DNA of 19,806 nt from Micractinium sp. NFX-FRZ (lineage: Eukaryota > Chlorophyta > Trebouxiophyceae > Chlorellales > Chlorellaceae): positions 1 through 19,806 of the forward strand of contig JAPTJF010000705.1 in assembly GCA_029339195.1 (NCBI GenBank), in the 5' to 3' direction. Positions 1 to 8,400 of the stretch are shown here, one piece after another. The notes beneath the pieces are model-generated. The model saw only the letters and a list, made by a program, of their open reading frames with translations, was not told the origin of the DNA and made no database searches. How positions within the stretch are numbered: position 1 is the stretch's first letter; every line of letters begins with the position of its first letter. The translations under genes were made by a program, and so were the position numbers.

Positions 1-102
1 CTGCACACTGCTGCCCTGTGCCTGGCACGCCAGCAGCAGCGCGTGGGTGTGCACCTGCCCACCGCACTGGTGCACCAAATGCTGGTGATGTGCCTGGGAT
101 GA
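1..102 (+). CDS. 3' end of an unidentified protein-coding gene (partial)
   Basis: The first frame is open from base 1 to a TGA at 100-102 and encodes 33 residues ending VHQMLVMCLG. The composition (Leu, Ala, Val, Gln, helical in character) and G/C-rich third positions look coding, and the sequence becomes visibly less GC-rich right after the stop. The remainder of the gene would lie upstream of the window. It would be convergent with the Codanin-like gene. I do not recognise the family. No plus-strand TGTAA polyadenylation signal was seen within the next 500 bases, which weakens the call, so this could be a chance open frame. Confidence 0.4.
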   Translation: MHTAALCLARQQQRVGVHLPTALVHQMLVMCLG

Positions 103-237
103 AGCCCAAACACTATACCGTGCCTCTTCCAACATTTTGCCCACGCATGGTGGCGTGGTGCACCCTGCCGTCTCCCCTCCTGCCCATTGCTTCACACCCG
201 CCCAATTTATCGTTGGGATGCACATGGTCCATTTACC

Positions 238-242
238 TTACA
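238..242 (-). terminator. candidate distal polyadenylation signal (TGTAA)
   Basis: TGTAA on the minus strand, about 450 nt past the stop of the Codanin-like gene. TGTAA is the canonical green-algal poly(A) signal and this spacing gives a typical algal 3' UTR length. The motif is short and could be chance. Confidence 0.35.
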
Positions 243-640
243 ACCCAGTCTGCAACCCCCTAAACATCAACAACCTTTCACCTGCCATTTCCCATCTCCT
301 CCAAGTGTCACAAATCCACCTCCCATCTTCTGCACGCCACCTGCCCCATGCCCCCGGTAAGCAATGCCCCCTCTTGTTCTACTTGCCCAACAGCCACTTC
401 CCCACACCTTCCCTATCGCACTAAGCACTCTTCCATGTGCCTTCTCCCGAGCCGGTTCTCCTTTACGGAAACCCTTTAAATGAAATACATGGAAAGGAGT
501 GTTTGCGGGAGAGCTGAAGAGTTGAGTACCCATTCCAGACAGCAGCCTCTGTCAGCCAGTGCCATCGCCACCTAGACTGAGAGAAAACTATACACTGTGG
601 GTGCAACGTGACATTGTGCCATAGGCTCATCTTGGTGGCA

Positions 641-645
641 TTACA
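641..645 (-). terminator. candidate proximal polyadenylation signal (TGTAA)
   Basis: TGTAA on the minus strand about 45 nt after the stop at 692-690. Use of this site would give a very short 3' UTR, so the distal copy at 242-238 may be preferred. Both are assigned from motif and position only. Confidence 0.3.
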
Positions 646-689
646 AATGCCTCCCTTAGGGGGCTGCGGGACGAGCAGCAAATTGTACA

Positions 690-2493
690 TCAGCGCTCAC
701 CACCCAGTGCCGCTGCCGTTGCTGGCGCATCGGGCGGGAAGGCCGCTGCTGCATTGGGACACGCTGTTGCCTGCTTGCTGGCGGCAGCAGCCTTGGCGCC
801 GCCGCCCTTCCCCGCTGCCGCAAGCACGTGCTGCAGCTGCTCTGTCGCAACACGGCGCACCGCCGACGGCACGTGGGCGCGCAGCCGCTGCTCCGCTGCC
901 ACCGCCGCCACCTCGGCCGCCACCGCTGCCGCTGTGCCAATGACAGCCGCCCCCCGCTCGGGGGCTGTGAGTGCTGCTATTGCCTGCACAGCGCTGGCTT
1001 GGATGCGGGCCTCTGCTGCTGCCTGCGCGCGCTGCAGAACTTCGGTGGTGTGCTCTCCAATAAGCTTCTCTGCCAGGGCTTCTAGATACAGCCGCACAGC
1101 AGGGGGCACCCCTGAAGGGTGGGGCACAGCCCCGTGTGGCGCCACAGGTGCAGTCATGCCGGCTGCCGCAGCGACCTCGTCGCCGCTGGTCGCCGTCACT
1201 GCCGCGGCGGCTTCTGCAGCAGGGCGGGGAGACGAGTTTTCAGGGGTTAAGTGCCACAGCGAGGCGCGCTGCAGGCGCCTTCGCTTGCGAGGTCCAGGCC
1301 CCACCAGCACCACAAGGGGAAGCTGGCAGGTCCCACCATACCGACGAGCAGCACCACACCCCACCTATCGCACACAGCAGAAGCCACGCCACCCACAGAC
1401 CCAGGGCCTGCCCCACCCTGGCCTGCGCTCCCAGCCGCCTCCACCCACCCTTGAGGGCGGCGGCGATGGCATCGCCAGCTGGCTCCAGCAGGTCATCGGC
1501 TGCTGAGCTGGCGCAGTTGTAGGCCAGGATGTCAGACACGTAGTCAACCACATCCTTCAGCTTGACCTGTGTAGGAGAGGGTGAGCGGGAGTAAGAAGGG
1601 GGAGGCACAGGTTAGCGGGGAGGAATGCGTGACCTTCAAGGCTTGTGAATACGTGTATGTGAGGAAAATCTGTGCTGCTCTGGAAAGCACGCTAAGCTGA
1701 GGCACCCACAAACACAATCCAATGCGACACGGCACGCTCAGGAGCTCACTTTGAGCATCACACATCTGCACCATGACGGCCTGTTTCAAACCCCGGGATC
1801 TTCGCCAAAAAGCACACCCCCTCGATTGCAACCAAGAACCCTACCTTGTGCTCGTCCGTGCTGTACTGCTCCAGGAAGGCGCGCTGCAGCTGCAGCTTGA
1901 GCAGGTCCCGCCCAGCTTCCACCGCAGCAGGCGCAGCTGCCAGCGCAGCACGCGCTGCCGCCGCCGCGCCACTGGGTGCGGTGGGCCGAATCTTCTTGAC
2001 CCTCCGCGCCTGCTGCTGCTGCTGCTGCGCCTGCTGCTGCTGGCCCATGCCGCCAGAGGTGCTGCTGGCGCTGCTGCCGGAAACAAACAGCTGGCGGGAG
2101 TGTTCCAGCGTGGGGCAGCAGAGGTGGAGGAAGCGAGAGTCCAGCTGGCCCTCAACGCCTGCCAGGCTGGCAAGCGCAGGACAGGTGGCCTCTGCTGCTG
2201 CTGCTGTGCTCACCGACGGCACTGCTGACTCGTCCGGCGGTCCGTCGCCGCCGCTGCTGCCGTCGCCGGCATTGCTGCTGCTGCCAGCGGTGGCTTCCCT
2301 GCCGCTGGCGGCGGCGCTGCTGCTGTTGCGGGCGGTGCCGCAGGGGAGGCCAGGGGGCATGAGGTCTGGCCCCAAGCGCACAGAAAACTCATCCAGCACA
2401 GACCTTAGGCAGAAGGCGGCCAGGCTGAACTGCGCTGCCTGCGGCTGCAGCTCCGGTGCGCAGTGCAGCCGCGCCAGGCGGCGCAGCAGCTGG
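690..2493 (-). CDS. Codanin-like exons 14-16: C-terminal conserved region
   Basis: Exons 2493-1845, 1566-1449 and 1213-690 cover residues 1264-1693. Exon 14 has QLLRRLARLHCAPELQPQ, then AAFCLRSVLDEFSVRLGPDL, a low-complexity insert, HLCCPTLEHSRQLFVSG (matching the CCPYIGELRKLL block of the Codanin-1 C-terminal Pfam domain), VKKIRP (1429-1434) and LKLQLQRAFLEQY. Exon 15 (VKLKDVVDYVSDILAYNC) matches the TVEFVAERIGSNC helix. Exon 16 is an Ala-rich helical segment (APERGAAVIGTAAAVAAEVA). The protein then ends in an Ala/Gly/Pro-rich tail. A good donor-like GGTGAGCG sits at the stop codon, so an unrecognised additional 3' exon cannot be excluded. Confidence 0.75.
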
Positions 2494-5400
2494 CTGCAGG
2501 CGGCGGGGGAGGGGAGGCAAAAGGGGTGTCCATGGACGGTTGTCTCCAGCAGGAGGCAGGAGGAGTTGCTTCGGCATGGGCAGGGGCGCACTGCGAGGCA
2601 AAACACACTCCTTCCGACATCAACGCGTTCCACTGCTGGCTCGAGGTGCCTGCCCCCTCACACTGCACACCCCTGCGGCGCGCCCAGCCCACCGCCCACC
2701 CCTTCCGCCCATAGGGTATAGCCGCCCTAAAACCCTAACCCTACCGCCGCCGAACCCTGCAGCACAGCCCACCCCTTAAGGGACCAGACCAGCACAGCCC
2801 TGCTCGCCTGAAGTAAGGTGCCTGTGCAGCTTCCGGGTCCCACTTGAGGAACCAGAGGTAGCGAGCCACCCAGGGGAGGGTCCAGGCCAGGGGGCCGCCC
2901 TCTGGCGCTGCCATGGCCGCCTCGAGCGCTGCCGCTGCGTCCACCGGGTGGCTGCTGTCGTAGGCTGCTGGGGCCGGGGCGCTGCCGGCGTCACTGCCGC
3001 TCGGACCTGGCGGGACACCGAGGGGTGCGGAGGAGGGGATGGCGGGTGGGGACGGGTGGGACAAGGGCGAGAGGAGCGGGTGGGGGGGAAAGAGGAGGGT
3101 GGAGGACAGGGCGGGGCTCCCAGGCCTGTGAAGTGTTGGCGCGCTCATGCCAGCGCGGCTGAAGGGGTGAACATGCGCGTTAAGCCAAGCGCACATACAG
3201 CAGGCAGCAGTGGGTGCGCAGGCGCCAGCAGGCGCGCGATTTGCTGGGGCGCTTTACGGAGAATACTGACGAAGTTTTGAAATGGACGGTCGAGGAGAGG
3301 CACTGCGGGCAGCAGCCGCACCTGTGTATCCGGCGCGCGTGAAGGTGAGGTAACTGAGGAAGGTGGCCAGAGTGCTGACAGCCGCCATGCGCTCGCTGCA
3401 AGCGCACAGGAGGAGGCAGGGTGGGGTCAGGGGCAAGGGTTTGGAGGCAGGGTGGTTCAGGGGGGCAGCAGGCGTGCGCTCAAGGGCACACATCTGGGCC
3501 TGTGGACGGGCGGGGGTGAGGAGGGTGGGTGGGTGGTGGCATGCCAGCTCACCTGAGGCCTGCCCCGGCGTGCTCTCCCGCCGTCAGTGAACGCAGTTTG
3601 CCCGTCATGCACCTGCATGACCAGAGGGCCAGGACTGGGAGAGATCAGGGGGAGGGAACGCCAGGCACTGCGTGTGTGATCCGCAGGCTATTCCATGCTG
3701 CTGGAAGCAATGGTACTCCGCAGCGCCCAACAGGCAGGGGGCGCTGTGGAGTACCAAGCGTACGGGCAAGGCAAGCCAGCGGAAACTTGTGAGCAGTCGC
3801 GCAGGCAGGCTGACAGGCAAGCAGGCAGGCAGGCAGGCAGGCAGCAGTGTGAGGCAGCCTGGGGCTTGCCTGATGAGGTGTGAGTTGAGACGGTGGCTAT
3901 CGGCTGCCTCTAAGAAGAGCACATACAGGCGCTGAGGGCGGGGGAACTCTGCCACCAGCCGAAGCGATTCAGCCACCGACTCGTCGGCACAGCCACCGGC
4001 GGGGCCGCCGCCCCCGCCAGCCCGCCCCCCGCCCCCACGCTGCTGCTGCTGCTGCTGCCGGCCACCGCCGCCGCCGCCGCCGGGCCAGCGCCCCCCTTGC
4101 TGGCTGTTGCTGCGCCCAAAGCCGGGGGCAGTCATGGGCTGGTTTGACTGCAGGCGGGCGGCGCCTCCCCTGCAGGCAGGCAGGCAGGCAAGCAGGTGGC
4201 GTGTGTGCTTGCTAGTGGCAGCTTGCGTGCTTGACGCATCTCCCACTCCTGCGGGGCTCCCACCCCGGCCCGCCCCATGTCAAATCCACCTCCCCCCACC
4301 CCACCCGCCCCACCTGCTGGGCCCTGCTGCACCCTGGGCCTGCATGCGCTGGTTCAGCGAGTGGAAGCGCCCCACGTTCTTGCGCGCCAGGCTGCTGAGT
4401 TCCTCATCCAACAAGGTCTCGCCCGTGGCGGCGGCCTGCAGGGGGAGGGGGTGGTAAGGGTGAGAAGTGAGGGTGGCGAGGGTGAGGGTGAGGGTGGGGG
4501 CCATTGGGGGGTGGCACAGGCATTCAGGCGCCGCTGTGGCGGCAGCCTGCAGGGCGGTGGGATGGCGGGGGTGCGGGCCATTGGGGGAGGCACAGGCATT
4601 CAGGCACTGCTGTGGTGGCAGCCTGCAGGGACCGGGGGATGGCGAGGGTGAGGCCGGTGAGGGTGAGGATGAGGCTGGGAGGCACACGCAGTCAGGCACC
4701 ACTGCAGGGGCAGGTGAGCAAGCCCAGGTCAGATCCCCAGGGCAGGCGGCTGTGGGGCCCTCCCTCACCTGGAGCACCTCCGAGGGTGCGGGCGAGGTTG
4801 GGGCACACACACTCAGGCACCATTGCGTGGAGATGAACACATGCAAAGCAGGCAGGTCCCCACCTGGAGCACCGCCGAGGTGAAGAGCTCGGCAAAGGCT
4901 GCAAAGTTGTCGGGCCTCAGGCGGCGCAGGAGGTAGGTGGCGCTCTGCTGCATGAGGTGCAGCAGCGAGGCCTCGTCGGCGTCTGCACGCGTGGGAGTGT
5001 GTACAGGGCGGTGGGGCAGTGAGAAAAGAGACGGTGGGGAGGGCAAGAAGGGCGGTGGGGGGAGGGCGGTGAGAAGGGAGCCGGTGGGGAGGAGGCGGGC
5101 AGAGGGTGCGTGCAGGGCGGTGGTACAACCTGAGAACAGAGCCGGTGTGGGGGGCAAGAAGGGGGGGCGGAGGGGGCAGGTGTGATGCAGAGCTGCGCAA
5201 GCGGAGTGCAGCCACCAGCAGCAGCAGCAGCAGTGGCAGCACATGCAGCAATGCGGTGGGGCAGCACTGCCGGCACCTGCGCTGGTGGCGGCGGTGCGCC
5301 CGCTCTCTGAGAGGCGGTCGGACGCGCCGGCAGCCAGGCGGCCCAGCTGGCGTGCCGCAAAGCTGTGTGTCTGCAGGACAGGCGGGCGGGCAGGCAGGCA

Positions 5401-8400
5401 AATAGGCATGCATAGGAGCGCCAGGGGGGGGATCCAGCCAGACCAGCTTGCTTCAGAGCTTGCTTCAGAGCTTGCTACATTTCCCCCAGAAATGAGTTAG
5501 TCATGCATGTAGCAGATCCACACACTGTCCCTCCACCCCATTTTGCAACCGCCCGATGTGACGCCATGCTGCTCTGGCTCACCTGCGCTGCCGCCTCCTT
5601 CATCAGATTGAACCACTCATCCCGGCAGCTCTCCCGGTTGCTGATCCGCCGCTGCTCCTCCTGCAGCCGCATGCGCAGGCGGGCAGGAAGGCAGGCAGGC
5701 AGGCAGGTGATCAGGAGCAGGCAGGCGGGTGAGGGTGAAGGTGCACCACTTGCCTTGCCATGCTATGGCATCCAGGCAACCAGGCTCCTCCAGACAACGC
5801 CAGAGCCAGCAACAGTGCCACGCCCCGCAGGCCCCCGCACCTGCCTGCACGCCTGCAACCGTCGCTTGTGAAGGCTGCCAAGCCGTGCCTTTGCACGTGC
5901 TACCCCTGCCACCCCCCACCCCCGGGCCTGCCCCCACCCCACGCCTGGCTGCACATCCTGCACCTGTCACTTGTACGGCTGTCCCGAGCAACCTCAGTCC
6001 AGGCCAGGCCTGGGGTGCCCTTGCCCTGCCTCCGCTCGAAGTGAAACTGCAGCTGCTAACAGGCACACCACACTGGACATGGCACACCCCCCACCTGGGT
6101 GCGTGTCCTGCGCCCGTCGCTTGTGAAGGCGGCCAGCCCATGCAGGCTGAGGATGCCGCTGCCGGAGCGCACCTGGCGGTACGCCTTCTCTGCAGGCAGG
6201 AGGGCGCGCAGTGGGGGGTGGGAGGGCAGGCGGGTGGGGGGACGCGGGCTGGCAAGATGGTGCAGCAGAGGGGGAGGGCAGCGGGTTGGGAGGGCAGGCG
6301 GTTGGGGGGACGTGGGCTGGCAAGATAGTGCAGCAGAGGGGGAGGGTGGGCTGGCCAGATGGTGTAGCAGGGAGCTGAGGTGGGCCAGCAGACTGGGTGG
6401 ACGAGCAACCAAGGCAGCAACCACTCGTGGCAGGGCGCACTGTAAACAGCTTGCTTGGCGACCGCAGTGCGCACGGGGTCATCACAGCACAAGACGAAAC
6501 GGGCAGGCAGGCGGGCAGGCAGGCGCACAGGCAGGCAGGCGCACAGGCAGGCAGGCAGGCAGGGTGCAGGCGCACAGGCAGGGTGCAGGCGCACAGGCAG
6601 GCAGGCAGGCAGGCACAGGCCCACCCGTGTGCAGCTGCGTGCTGGCAAACAGCTGCAGCGCGTGCTGCATGGCCGCGTGCAGGCGGGGGAAGGCGGCGCG
6701 CACGAGCGGCAGGGCGGACAGGTCCCCCAAGAGCTGCGGCCCCAGCCCCCGGATCAGCCCGCCTGCATGGGCCATGTGTGTGTGGGTGTGCATGCGTGGG
6801 TATTGGCATTGGCGTGCGAATTTGAGTTTGGGTGACAGCCGTGGAGACAGCAGGGGCGGCGAGCGTGGCGGAAGAGGGCGGCATCGGCAGGTGCTCTGCA
6901 TCCAGCGCTGCTTTTGATCGACACCGTCTACTTGAGTTGAGTTTAGTTCACTTTACTAGAGCTTAGTGTTGCGCTGCGGTAGGGCTGCACTCCGCCCGTC
7001 CTGCCGTCCCGTCGACGATTTTAAAGACCGCATGCCAGCCCACCCAGCCCCATCCAGCCACACACTCTGCCACTCCACTCACCCGCCGACTGCAGCACGC
7101 AGCAGGCGTAGTGCTGCGCCAGCGTGCCGCACCACAGGTGGGTGACGCCGGTGAGGGCGGGGTCCACACGCACAGAGGCGGGGACCGCCAGCAGGTTTAG
7201 AAGGAGGTCCAGCTCGGCTGCAGGGCAGGCAGGCGCGGCAGGCACAGCAGGCAGAGCAGCATGTGAGGGCAGGGTTGGAGCGTACAGAAGCAGGGACTTC
7301 CAGCAGGTTCAGGTAATGCTCTAGCGAGGCTGCAGGGCGGGCACAGCAGGCAGGCGGGCGCAGAGGTGAGCGATGTGGCCAGTGCCGGCACGAGGGGCCA
7401 GCGGGGCAGGCATGGGACCAAGGCAGGCAGGGACAGGCAGGGCAGGCAGGGCAGGCATGGGACTAACCAGGCGAGGCAAGCATAGGGCCAACCAGGCGGG
7501 GCAGGCAGGTAGAGTGGGCACGCAGCAGTCATTCACCAGGGGACCCACAGCACAGCACAGCACAGCACAGCACAGCACAGCACAGCACACCTGACAGGCT
7601 GATGCTGCTGCTGCAGCGTAAGAGGGCGGCATGCAGCTCAGCCAGCCTCCTCGCCTCGGTGCATAGCTGAGGCCCATCCTCTGCTGCCGCCTGATGCTGC
7701 CCCGCATCAGCCCCTGATGCCACCTGCTGCACCGCCAGCTGCTGAAGCGAGAGCCGGGGCACCTCCGCTCCTGCTGCTGGTACAGAGCTGCTGCTGCTGC
7801 TGCCGGAGGCCACAACAATAGGGCGAGTGGCAGCTGCCGTGAGCCTGGGAGGGTCGAATCCGCTGCTGCCGCCGCCGTTGCTGAGCTTGGGGGCATCAAA
7901 GCCGCCGCTGGCGGTGTCCTCCCCCAGAGGGGCCATCCGAAGCATGGCTGCCTGCAAAACCCGCTGCTGCCTGCTGCCGCGGGCTGCGCTGTCGCTGGCA
8001 GCACCCCCGCCACCGCCGCTGCCCCCGATGCCGCAAGATCCGGCGCCGCCGCTGCTGCCGGTGCCTGCCTGCCTTCCTTGCTCCACAGCAGGCACGGCCT
8101 CAGGCTGCAGCCGCTTGCTTGCAGGCACTGCTGCCGCTGCTCCCGCCTGCGTCGCCGCCTCGACAGCGCCCTCGCTACCGCTGCTGGCTGCTGCTGCTGC
8201 TGTGGCCTTGGCCCCGGCATCGCCAGGGGGCCCAGATGCTGCCGCCGCTGCTGCTGCGCCTCCCTGGGCCGCTGCTGCCGGCTTGGCTGGCGATAGCAAT
8301 GAGTCGAAAGACAGCTGCTGACAGACGGAGGACTGCTCCGAGGCTGACCAGAGTGGCGGGCTGCGACTGCTGCCGCCCGTGGCCCCACCGCTGCCAGCAG

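Larger units (their letters stand above)
103..689. other. convergent 3' UTR / intergenic interval
   Basis: No convincing coding sequence is present here. Base composition is less GC-rich than in the flanking exons, and open frames on both strands lack family resemblance and codon bias. The stretch probably holds the 3' UTR of the Codanin-like gene (minus) and that of the left-end plus-strand gene. I looked for further exons matching the C-terminal part of animal Codanin-1 and found none. Confidence 0.5.

Noticed and set aside
463..690. 75-codon minus-strand frame directly after the Codanin stop as an additional exon
   Set aside because: It has no resemblance to the Codanin C-terminus and no third-position bias, and joining it would need an intron far shorter than any other in the gene.
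6501..6619. CRISPR-like regular repeats
   Set aside because: The units are GCAG/GCGCACAG simple repeats without constant-length unique spacers, in an intron of a eukaryotic gene.
7321..8388. 355-codon minus-strand frame overlapping exon 2
   Set aside because: It is a shifted-frame shadow of exon 2 plus intron 2. The exon 2 frame has the Codanin match and the closing splice phase.
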